Positions 27,666 through 35,188 of a stretch of 64,000 bases of DNA are shown here, one piece after another. Source of the DNA: Geminocystis sp. NIES-3709 (lineage in GTDB: Bacteria; Cyanobacteriota; Cyanobacteriia; Cyanobacteriales; Cyanobacteriaceae); NCBI RefSeq assembly GCF_001548115.1, contig NZ_AP014821.1, forward strand, positions 3,289,262-3,353,261, read 5' to 3'. Position 1 is the stretch's first letter; each line of letters opens with the position of its first letter. The translations under genes were made by a program, and so were the position numbers. Below the pieces are notes generated by a model, which saw only the letters and a list, made by a program, of their open reading frames with translations, did no database searches and was not told where the DNA came from.

Positions 27666-29584
27666 TAAGCATCAGTCTCCATTTGTTGATTTTCCATTTC
27701 TTTATTTAGGAAACTATGATTTTCATCGTAGTTTGATTGGGCTGTGAAATGAGAATCTGAGAGAGAATCAATCAATTTATTACCGAATTCCCTCAATTCC
27801 GGGTTTTTTAACATCTGAGTAATAAGAGCGATCGCACTCGTTGCCATCACTAATTTTGTTGCTTCTCCTGCATCTTGTCCATTTTGATTACCTCCGGCTA
27901 AGATAATGGGATTACTACCTAAAACACCGGGTTGAGGTGCTAAAGCTGAGATTACTTCGGGTAATACTTGAATAAATTGTCCCATATATTGTTCTGCTAA
28001 TTGAATGGTAATGGCTTTAGTGGAGAGGGTATTTTGTGCTTCAATCATCGCTTTTTCCCCTTGGGCTTTTTTCAAGGCTTCTTCTAAAGTTGCCGTCGCC
28101 TGAGTTTTAATCGCTTCCGCTTTTTCGAGGGCGATCGCTTTTTCTACTTCGGCTTCTAAACGTTTTTGCTCTAAATCCCCTTGTTTTGCAATTAAAGCTG
28201 TTTCTTTATTACGTTGAGCTGTTATTAAGGCTAATTCCTTAACTCGATTTTCTTCCCCAGTTTTAATGGCGGTTTCTTTCAAGACTTCTGCCATCGACAC
28301 TTCTTTTTCCTTTTCAATTAAGGCTTTTTCCGCTAAAGCTAACTCTTGATTTTTCTTTCTCAAGGCAACTTCTCGACCAATTTCAGCTTGTTGTATCGCT
28401 AATTGTTTTTCAATATCCTTTTCTTTTAAGGCTTGTTGGGTAAGAATTTGTTGGGTTTTAAAATCTTGATCTTTTAATGTAATTGCAATTTGTCGATCGA
28501 GTTCAGCTTCTTGAATAGCCTGTTGTTGTTGAATTTCCTTTTCTTGTAATAACTGCTCACTAATAATCTTACCCTCTTGAATTTCTTGAGCTTTTTGTAC
28601 CTTAATCAACTCCTGTTTAGCTTGTTCCGTTTCTTTTATTTCCAAGACTTGACGAGTATTTTCTGCCTTTAACTGCTCCACTGCTAATGTATTTTGCAAT
28701 TCTTTTTCAGTAAGAGACCGTTCCGCTGCCAATTGTTTTTCAGTTTCTGTCAAGCGTAATTCAGCAATTTGAGTTTGTGTCTCTTGACGCACTTGCTCTA
28801 ATTCTTTAAGATTTTTTTGCACGATCGATTCACGAGTCACCACCGCTTGAGAATCAAGATAATTTTTCTCATCATAGTCATTTAACTCGTCAATATTAGT
28901 AATAGCAATATTCAATAACTCCAAACCAAAACGCTCTAAATCGACTTTAACTTTTTCTCTCAGATAAGTAGTAACTGTATCAACCTTACCCTGCAACTCA
29001 CCTAAATTACTTTGTGCTGCCGCATCGCGCAAATGCCCTTCCAAAATATCATTAACACGGGTTTTAATCTCATTTTCCCCCACCAAAATCTCTTTTTCAC
29101 CCCGTTTACCAGCACCCAATAACATAGCCGCATTCAAAACACTTTTTTCTTCAGGAAAGACACGCACTTGTAAACTACCGTTAAAAATAGCCTTTAGTAA
29201 ATCTTTAGTGCGTAAAGGTTTTTCTCTGGTATTACCTCGATTAATTGGTACAGTTACTTGATTTAAAGAAACAATGGTAATAGTTTCAAAGCCCGGGAAG
29301 AAAAGAGCCGCTCTTGTAATTACCTGCTTATTACGAACCGGTCCAGAAATAACAAAGGCTTCATTGGTATTGCAAACTCGATAAAACTTAGCAAATAGTA
29401 AGTAAGTAAAGATAACAGCAAAGATTAAACCACCACCAAAAATACCGACAGGTAATAACCAACTAAGAGAATTATTATTATAGGTATTAGTTTGAGCTAA
29501 AACAGGGGGATTACTAGAAACGGTGATAATTTGTGAGGAAGAATTGAGTTGAGATAAGAGAGTTAATTCTATTTTAAGGTTCAT
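27662..29584 (-). CDS. Flotillin-like SPFH protein (YqiK type)
   Basis: The 640-residue protein has one N-terminal membrane span (about residues 42-66, SWLLPVGIFGGGLIFAVIFT). An SPFH/band 7 domain follows (about 70-250), then a very long Glu/Lys/Gln-rich coiled coil with EAEVEKAIALEKAEA-type repeats (about 255-520). The C-terminal flotillin segment contains QLAEQYMGQFIQVLPEVI. Flotillins form oligomeric rafts at the membrane. The upstream YqiJ-like gene is its usual partner. Confidence 0.92.
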   Translation of the reverse strand: MNLKIELTLLSQLNSSSQIITVSSNPPVLAQTNTYNNNSLSWLLPVGIFGGGLIFAVIFTYLLFAKFYRVCNTNEAFVISGPVRNKQVITRAALFFPGFETITIVSLNQVTVPINRGNTREKPLRTKDLLKAIFNGSLQVRVFPEEKSVLNAAMLLGAGKRGEKEILVGENEIKTRVNDILEGHLRDAAAQSNLGELQGKVDTVTTYLREKVKVDLERFGLELLNIAITNIDELNDYDEKNYLDSQAVVTRESIVQKNLKELEQVRQETQTQIAELRLTETEKQLAAERSLTEKELQNTLAVEQLKAENTRQVLEIKETEQAKQELIKVQKAQEIQEGKIISEQLLQEKEIQQQQAIQEAELDRQIAITLKDQDFKTQQILTQQALKEKDIEKQLAIQQAEIGREVALRKKNQELALAEKALIEKEKEVSMAEVLKETAIKTGEENRVKELALITAQRNKETALIAKQGDLEQKRLEAEVEKAIALEKAEAIKTQATATLEEALKKAQGEKAMIEAQNTLSTKAITIQLAEQYMGQFIQVLPEVISALAPQPGVLGSNPIILAGGNQNGQDAGEATKLVMATSAIALITQMLKNPELREFGNKLIDSLSDSHFTAQSNYDENHSFLNKEMENQQMETDAY

Positions 29585-29745
29585 AAATATTCATCTCCAA
29601 TTAAGAGTAAAAGACTTAATAAATTTTTTAATTGTATGATTAATTAATGGTTTATATTGCTCAAAAGGATTATTAATTATTGCTCAAGAATGAGGAAAAA
29701 CGATCGTTAATTTTTATTAATTTATATTGCTAATTATGATGTTTT

Positions 29746-30444
29746 TTAGGAATTTTCTTCGGGATTTAATAAATGGTTAGGGAAAAGAGAATTAGAGTGA
29801 TTTAACTTTAAATGATCTATACTATTTAGTTTAACAATAGAATAATAATTTGGCTCGAGAAAATCAACGAGATAAACTTTATTTCCTACTTGAAAATCTA
29901 TATCAATAGCTTGTGAGTAGGGAAGACAAAAAACATGGAGGGAAAATCTACCTATTTCATCGTAAACAGATACTTCTAAAATGCCATTAGCTAAGATGCA
30001 CGAAACTTCTCCTTCGATACCAATAATACGTTCTGGAATTAATTTTACCGTGTGGGTGCGAAGAATTTTTCTTAAATTGCCGACAATATCAATAAAAATT
30101 ATGGTAAAAAAAAGTCCGATTAAACGAATGCTTAAATATGGAATAGGTAAAGAAGGATTGATATTTAACCATAGCAAACAAATGAGATTACCAGTTAAAC
30201 CAACAATACCGATCATGAAAGGATAAATACCTAAAAGAAAGACAAGAGGTACTTTTCCGATGCCAAAAATGGATAAAATAAAACCGATAATAGGAATATT
30301 AAGAATAGATAATTTTTTGTTAATTTGTTCTCCTAATAAATCAGGAGCAACGGCGGTAAGAGTAGAAACTACTAGCAATAAAAAACCCATAATTATTGCC
30401 ATTATAAATCCATAATTTACCAGAGCAAAAATAATATTCATCAA
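29746..30444 (-). CDS. YqiJ-like OB-fold membrane protein (DUF1449/NfeD-related)
   Basis: The 232-residue protein has about four membrane segments in its first 130 residues and a soluble β-rich C-terminal domain (IIGIEGEVSCILANGILEVS onward) resembling the OB fold of NfeD/YqiJ. It precedes the flotillin gene on the same strand, 161 bp away. This matches the E. coli yqiJ-yqiK arrangement, in which the OB-fold partner may regulate the flotillin oligomer. Confidence 0.75.
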   Translation of the reverse strand: MMNIIFALVNYGFIMAIIMGFLLLVVSTLTAVAPDLLGEQINKKLSILNIPIIGFILSIFGIGKVPLVFLLGIYPFMIGIVGLTGNLICLLWLNINPSLPIPYLSIRLIGLFFTIIFIDIVGNLRKILRTHTVKLIPERIIGIEGEVSCILANGILEVSVYDEIGRFSLHVFCLPYSQAIDIDFQVGNKVYLVDFLEPNYYSIVKLNSIDHLKLNHSNSLFPNHLLNPEENS

Positions 30445-30482
30445 ATTAAACTTTCATTATCTTCAATCTTAACCGAAATTCC

Positions 30483-31556
30483 ATGAAGAAACCTTTTGCG
30501 TCTTTGCGTCTTTGCGAGACAAAAATTCTGTTAATTGTTAGTCTATTTATCATAGTTATTACTCTCGAATTCACCACCCCACCTGCCTACGTATTTGGTT
30601 ATCTTTACATAGGAGCAATATTATTAGTCAATGTCAGTTATCACAGAAAAGCCACATTAATTGCCACAGTCATATCAGTTTTACTTACCTTACTCAATTT
30701 ATACATACATATCGGCACGGAAATTGAACTTTCTACCGTTGCCAATCGTTTAATTGCTACTCTCTCTTTAATAGTCACTGGTTGGTTAAGTAATAGTAAC
30801 CGCCACTATCAAAAAAAGTTAATTGAACAACAAACGAAGCTACAATCTCAGGAGAAATTAGTTCAATTAAGGCAGGATTTTGCTTCTACCCTCACCCACG
30901 ACTTAAGAACACCCTTACTAGGGGCGATCGAAACTATTAAAGCCTTTCAGGGTAAGCAATTTGGTGAAATTACCATCACTCAAGAAAAAGTTTTAGCCAC
31001 CATGATTCGCTCTCATCAATCTAGTTTACAGTTAGTAGAAAGTTTATTAGACGTTTATCGCAATGATCTCGAAGGCTTAAAATTAAATTTATCACCCCTT
31101 GATTTAACGATTTTGACGGAAGAAGTAACTAATAGTTTGGCGGAGTTAGCCTCTGTACATCAAGTTTATGTTTTATTTAATTATGGTGAGTCTGATTTTC
31201 GTCAATCTTTATGGGTAAATGGGGATACTTTTCAGTTAAAACGAGTCTTGACAAATCTACTTATCAATGCTATCAATCATTCTCGTAGGGGCGATCGCAT
31301 CGAAATTATTTTATCTTCTCAGTCCACTACTCAAGTTGTTAAAATTTTAGATCATGGTTCGGGTATTAAACCAGAGGATTTTCCTTTTTTATTCGATCGA
31401 TTTTACCAGTCTAACAGCGATCGACAAGCTAAGGGAACGGGATTGGGTTTATATCTGTGTCGTCAAATTATTGAGGCTCACGGTGGTAAAATTTGGGCAG
31501 AAAATCATTCAAAAGGTGCTATTTTTAGTTTTTTTCTTCCTGTTTATCAAGGTTAA
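30483..31556 (+). CDS. Membrane sensor histidine kinase
   Basis: The 357-residue kinase has two to four N-terminal membrane segments (about 15-105), a short linker coil and a HisKA domain with phospho-acceptor His139 in STLTHDLRTPLLG. The HATPase domain has NLLINAINHS (N box), DHGSGI (G1), FDRFYQS (F) and GTGLGLYLCRQI (G2). The first residues, KKPFASLRLCETK, are a translation of the CTTTGCG dispersed repeat, so the native start may have been altered. Its likely partner is the LuxR-type regulator at 34173. Confidence 0.92.
   Translation: MKKPFASLRLCETKILLIVSLFIIVITLEFTTPPAYVFGYLYIGAILLVNVSYHRKATLIATVISVLLTLLNLYIHIGTEIELSTVANRLIATLSLIVTGWLSNSNRHYQKKLIEQQTKLQSQEKLVQLRQDFASTLTHDLRTPLLGAIETIKAFQGKQFGEITITQEKVLATMIRSHQSSLQLVESLLDVYRNDLEGLKLNLSPLDLTILTEEVTNSLAELASVHQVYVLFNYGESDFRQSLWVNGDTFQLKRVLTNLLINAINHSRRGDRIEIILSSQSTTQVVKILDHGSGIKPEDFPFLFDRFYQSNSDRQAKGTGLGLYLCRQIIEAHGGKIWAENHSKGAIFSFFLPVYQG
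30487..30525 (+). repeat. CTTTGCGTCTTTGC dispersed repeat at the kinase 5' end
   Basis: This copy (CTTTTGCGTCTTTGCGTC then TTTGCGAGACAAAA) overlaps the first codons of the histidine kinase gene. It is close to the copy at 26147-26183. An inverted copy lies right after the kinase stop at 31561. Confidence 0.8.
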
Positions 31557-31560
31557 TTTT

Positions 31561-31603
31561 TTTCTCACAAAGGCACAAAGTCGCAAAGAAACACACAAAG
31601 AGT
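31561..31603 (-). repeat. Dispersed repeat, inverted copy after the kinase gene
   Basis: The text TTTCTCACAAAGGCACAAAG and TCGCAAAGAAACACACAAAG is the reverse complement form of the CTTTGCG repeat. With 30487-30525 it flanks the kinase gene as an inverted pair. Confidence 0.75.
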
Positions 31604-31780
31604 TTTTAAAATTTAATATTCTTTTATTTCTTTTAACTCGATCGAATTTTCCCTTATTATCTTCATATGTCTATTAACAAATATTACAAATTATCACCTC
31701 ATGATTAAACTTTGCTAGGCTTGATAATAAAGGCTTTAGCCTAAACTCCTCATCTGTTCTTCTTTTCCTCTTTTTAAAAA

Positions 31781-33667
31781 ATGCCTAATATTTTCTCACA
31801 AATTGACTTTAATTCTCTCAAAAATAATCCAGACTTTAAAGAAGATAGCGTCAGAGAAGTGATTATTTTACCTCTTTTAAAAAGTCTCGGTTACACAGAA
31901 AATAATATTATTCGCAGTAAAACTTTACAACATCCTTTCCTCAAAATTGGCAGTAAAAAACGTAAAATTAATTTAATCCCTGATTACCTCTTAAAAATTG
32001 AAAATAATTATGCTTGGGTATTGGATGCCAAAGCACCAAATGAGAATATAAAAGAAGGTGAACACATTGAGCAAGTTTATTGTTATGCTACCCATCCCGA
32101 AGTGAGAAGTCTTTATTTTGCCCTCTCTAATGGGGTTGAATTTAGTTTGTTTAAAACTTCTGGTAATGATACCCCTATTTTATATTTTTCTCTCGATGAA
32201 TTTGATTATTATTATGAGCAATTAAGTCAATTTTTATCTTTAAATAGTTTTCAACTGGGGAAGGCTTTTTCTTATGATGAGGGTGATTTTTTCACGCAAA
32301 GTCGCAAAGACGCAAAGAAGGATGCAAAGGATTTTTTGGTGAGTCAATTTGATTATCTTAATCGTCCTTTATTATCTGAAATTACCGTCAAAAAAAGAGC
32401 GGCTAAAAGACATTTTGGGGTGCATGGTTATTTCACTAAACAAGCATGGAATGTGGTAGCAGAATATATCAAAAATTTTAGTCAACCTCATGATACTATT
32501 CTTGATCCTTTTGGGGGTAGTGGTGTTACTGCTATTGAGGCTTTAATGAATAATAGAAAAGCTGTTAGTATTGATATTAATCCCCTTGCTACTTTTCTGG
32601 TTAATTCTCTCATTTATCCTGTTAATTTTGATGAATTAAATGAGGCTTTTAATAGAATAAAATCTGCTTATCAAAAAAACGAACCTAATACTCCAGAAGA
32701 CATCAAAAAAGCTCTTAAAAAATATCCTTATCCCAAAGATTTTAAACTGCCTAAAGGTTCGGATGTGGACACCATAGAAAAATTATTTAGTAATAAACAA
32801 TTAGCTCAATTAGGTTTTTTAAAATATCTCATTAATAAGGAGAAAAATAAAAATATTAAGGATACTTTAATGTTAATGTTTTCTGGTATTTTGACTAAAG
32901 TAAACTTAACTTATCATAATAACTCAAAAAGACTAGCACCGGGACAAGGTGATACTTCTATTTTCAGATATTATCGCTATAGAATTGCACCCCAACCCAC
33001 AGATTTAGACTTAATGACTTACTTTGAATTAAGACTAAAAAAAGTAATTTCAGCTAAAAAAGAGATGGAATATTTCATCAATGAAAACACCATTTCTAAC
33101 GCTCAAATTGTTAAAGGTACAGCAACAGATTTAAGTTTTATATCTAATGAAAGTATAGATTATATTTACACAGATCTACCCTACGGCAAAAAAATTCCCT
33201 ATTTAGATTTATCGATTATGTGGAATGCTTGGCTAGATTTAGAAGTCACTGAAAATGACTATAATTTAGAAGCAATAGAGGGAGGAGAAAAGCAAAAATC
33301 GAAGGATGAATATAACGAATTAATCGCCCAAAGTATTAAAGAAATGTATCGGGTGTTAAAATTCGATCGATGGTTGTCTTTTGTATTCGCTCATAAAGAT
33401 CCCGAATTTTGGCATTTAATCATCGATACCGCCGAAAGTTGCGGTTTTGAATATAAGGGTGCTGTTGCTCAAAAAAATGGTCAAACTAGCTTCAAAAAAC
33501 GTCAAAATCCTTTCACTGTTTTATCTGGGCAACTAATCATTAATTTTTGTAAAGTTCGTACTCCTAAAGCAATTATGAAGGCTAATTTAGGAATGGATAT
33601 AGCAGAAATTGTCATCCAAACGATCGAGGGAGTAATTGCTAAAAATGATGGAGCTACCCTTGAGTAA
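31781..33667 (+). CDS. Fused nuclease-DNA methyltransferase (HsdR_N + N4/N6 MTase), truncated by a stop
   Basis: Residues 1-130 form an HsdR-N-like PD-(D/E)xK domain with Pro67-Asp68 and Asp82-Ala83-Lys84 (WVLDAKAP). Residues 165-190 contain a translated repeat. Residues 195-620 are a β-class-like DNA methyltransferase with SAM motif DPFGGSG starting at Asp242. Motif IV reads YTDLPYGKKIPYLDLS, so the usual DPPY is DLPY (Leu466, CTA codon at 33176-33178). The gene stops at TAA 33665-33667 in frame with the next coding segment. It resembles a single-chain restriction-modification enzyme that is decaying. Confidence 0.8.
   Translation: MPNIFSQIDFNSLKNNPDFKEDSVREVIILPLLKSLGYTENNIIRSKTLQHPFLKIGSKKRKINLIPDYLLKIENNYAWVLDAKAPNENIKEGEHIEQVYCYATHPEVRSLYFALSNGVEFSLFKTSGNDTPILYFSLDEFDYYYEQLSQFLSLNSFQLGKAFSYDEGDFFTQSRKDAKKDAKDFLVSQFDYLNRPLLSEITVKKRAAKRHFGVHGYFTKQAWNVVAEYIKNFSQPHDTILDPFGGSGVTAIEALMNNRKAVSIDINPLATFLVNSLIYPVNFDELNEAFNRIKSAYQKNEPNTPEDIKKALKKYPYPKDFKLPKGSDVDTIEKLFSNKQLAQLGFLKYLINKEKNKNIKDTLMLMFSGILTKVNLTYHNNSKRLAPGQGDTSIFRYYRYRIAPQPTDLDLMTYFELRLKKVISAKKEMEYFINENTISNAQIVKGTATDLSFISNESIDYIYTDLPYGKKIPYLDLSIMWNAWLDLEVTENDYNLEAIEGGEKQKSKDEYNELIAQSIKEMYRVLKFDRWLSFVFAHKDPEFWHLIIDTAESCGFEYKGAVAQKNGQTSFKKRQNPFTVLSGQLIINFCKVRTPKAIMKANLGMDIAEIVIQTIEGVIAKNDGATLE
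32293..32331 (-). repeat. Dispersed repeat inserted in frame within the methyltransferase gene
   Basis: The stretch CACGCAAAGTCGCAAAGACG then CAAAGAAGGATGCAAAGG is the CAAAG-orientation dispersed repeat. It is read in frame as TQSRKDAKKDAKDF between the nuclease and methyltransferase domains, so it sits in a linker where insertion is tolerated. Confidence 0.85.
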
Positions 33668-34057
33668 ATTAATGATGAATTGATTATCAAAGGTTTAGAA
33701 TTAGGATTTTTAGATTTATTAAAGAAAGAATATTCAGACTTAACACCGATATTATTAGATAATTTTGACTATGATGAAAAAACGGAATTATTTACCATCA
33801 AAAAAGATACTAAATTCAAGTCATATATAGACGTAAAACTGAGAATCAAATATTATTTAATTAGTTATTTAAGAAGAATGGAAAGAGAGAATAAAACTAG
33901 CACTTTTGATGAAATTGTGTTGAATATTTTACCCTTATTAAAAAATGGTACAACCCCCGAAAATCAGACAATTTTAACGGTATTAGAAGATATAGGGGAG
34001 AGACTAGGAGAAAACCATTGGAAATTGAAAGGAGAAGGACAATTAAGTTTATTTTAG
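33668..34057 (+). pseudogene. C-terminal segment of the nuclease-methyltransferase, cut off by a stop
   Basis: This segment continues the reading frame of the preceding gene. After the TAA come INDELIIKGLELGFLDLLKK and finally ENHWKLKGEGQLSLF, with no frameshift. An internal TTG at 33680 could start a separate 125-residue protein, but the spacing lacks a clear ribosome site. Reading the stop as a sense codon would give one protein of about 757 residues. I infer a recent nonsense mutation. A two-polypeptide version remains possible. Confidence 0.75.
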
Positions 34058-34113
34058 TCGTTATGGACTGTTATATAATTAGATGATGGAATGATAACTC
34101 GATCGAAATTTAG

Positions 34114-34170
34114 CATCTCTTTAAATCCTTTTTTTGCGATAGTGAGCGCCTTTGTGAGAGAAAAACAAAA
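34114..34170 (+). repeat. Degenerate CTTTGCG dispersed repeat before the LuxR regulator
   Basis: TTTTTTTGCGATAGTGAGCG followed by CCTTTGTGAGAGAAAAACA resembles the repeat consensus ending in GCGAGA-AAAA. It abuts the ATG of the response regulator, the same placement as the copy before the kinase. Confidence 0.45.
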
Positions 34171-34172
34171 CC

Positions 34173-34814
34173 ATGACAACCTTAAAAATTCTTTTAGTGG
34201 AAGATGACGAATTATTCCGTTTAGGGCTTTCGGTCCGATTACAACAAGAAACAGATTTGCACATCATCGCCGAAGCAGAAGACGGAGAAACCGCCGTTAA
34301 TCTCACTAATCGTCATCCTTTGGATTTAGTTTTACTGGATATAGGATTACCCCGTATGAGCGGTTTAGAAGCCTGTCAAAAAATTAGGTCAAATCACCCC
34401 AAATTACCTATTATTGCCCTTACTTCTCGCTCTGAACCTTCTCTGATTAATCGTTTGATCGAGGTTGGTATTCAAGGTTATTGTCTTAAAGGTGTCCCTG
34501 CTGAAACTTTAATTTTGGCTATTCGCTCTGTGGTTGCTGGTGCTTCATGGTGGGACTCTAACGCTACTCAACAAATTCACACTGCTTTTACTTCTCCCAA
34601 TTCATCAAATCAAGAACTCTTAGACTGTTTAACTAACCGAGAAAAAGAGATTTTACTATTAATGGCAGAAGGTAAAAGTAATCAAGAAATTGCTAATATC
34701 CTCTATATTACTTCTGGTACTGTTAGAGTTCATACTCACACTATTATACAAAAATTGAATGTGAGCGATCGTATATCTGCTATTTTGCTATTTAAGAATA
34801 AATATCATAATTAA
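34173..34814 (+). CDS. NarL/LuxR-family response regulator
   Basis: The 213-residue protein has a receiver domain with Glu10-Asp11-Asp12, phospho-acceptor Asp56 in VLLDIGLPRMSG and Lys in YCLKGVPAETL. A LuxR helix-turn-helix (about 148-210) follows: LTNREKEILLLMAEGKSNQE, TSGTVRVHTHTIIQKLNV. It probably acts with the histidine kinase at 30483, although the nuclease-methyltransferase gene now separates them. Target promoters are unknown. Confidence 0.92.
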   Translation: MTTLKILLVEDDELFRLGLSVRLQQETDLHIIAEAEDGETAVNLTNRHPLDLVLLDIGLPRMSGLEACQKIRSNHPKLPIIALTSRSEPSLINRLIEVGIQGYCLKGVPAETLILAIRSVVAGASWWDSNATQQIHTAFTSPNSSNQELLDCLTNREKEILLLMAEGKSNQEIANILYITSGTVRVHTHTIIQKLNVSDRISAILLFKNKYHN

Positions 34815-35188
34815 CTGACATTACGCACTCATTCACATATTAAGTTTTAATAGGTATCAGGTATTAGGTTTAATGAAAATGATTGAAGTCAAAAGTTATA
34901 AAGTTATCGAGATTTAACGGTTTAGCAAAAATCCATTGATTTGGTAGTCAGATGTTATCAATTAACTTCTCAATTTCCCAAAACTGAAATTTAAAGAAAA
35001 AATAATGAATTTTTTTGATTTTTAAACCTAACACCCGAAACCTGATACCTGACACCTCAAATAAACAATTAATTCTATTTTTGCGTAACATCAGATAATT
35101 AATTTCATACACCTAAAAAAATAATCCCCCAATAATTAGGAGATTAAATAAAAAATTTTTCAAGTGATTGAATAAATCACAGAGTTAA
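34815..35188. other. Convergent gap with GGTATTAGG-type repeats
   Basis: This 374-bp gap between convergent genes has GGTATCAGGTATTAGG (about 34854-34870) and, inverted, AACCTGATACCTGACACC (about 35038-35056). The two could pair as a long-range stem. The same family recurs at 54932-54964. No gene is seen. Confidence 0.55.

Noticed and set aside
31354-31677. 107-codon plus-strand frame overlapping the kinase 3' end
   Set aside because: It overlaps the conserved HATPase region out of frame, and its tail is the translated dispersed repeat.
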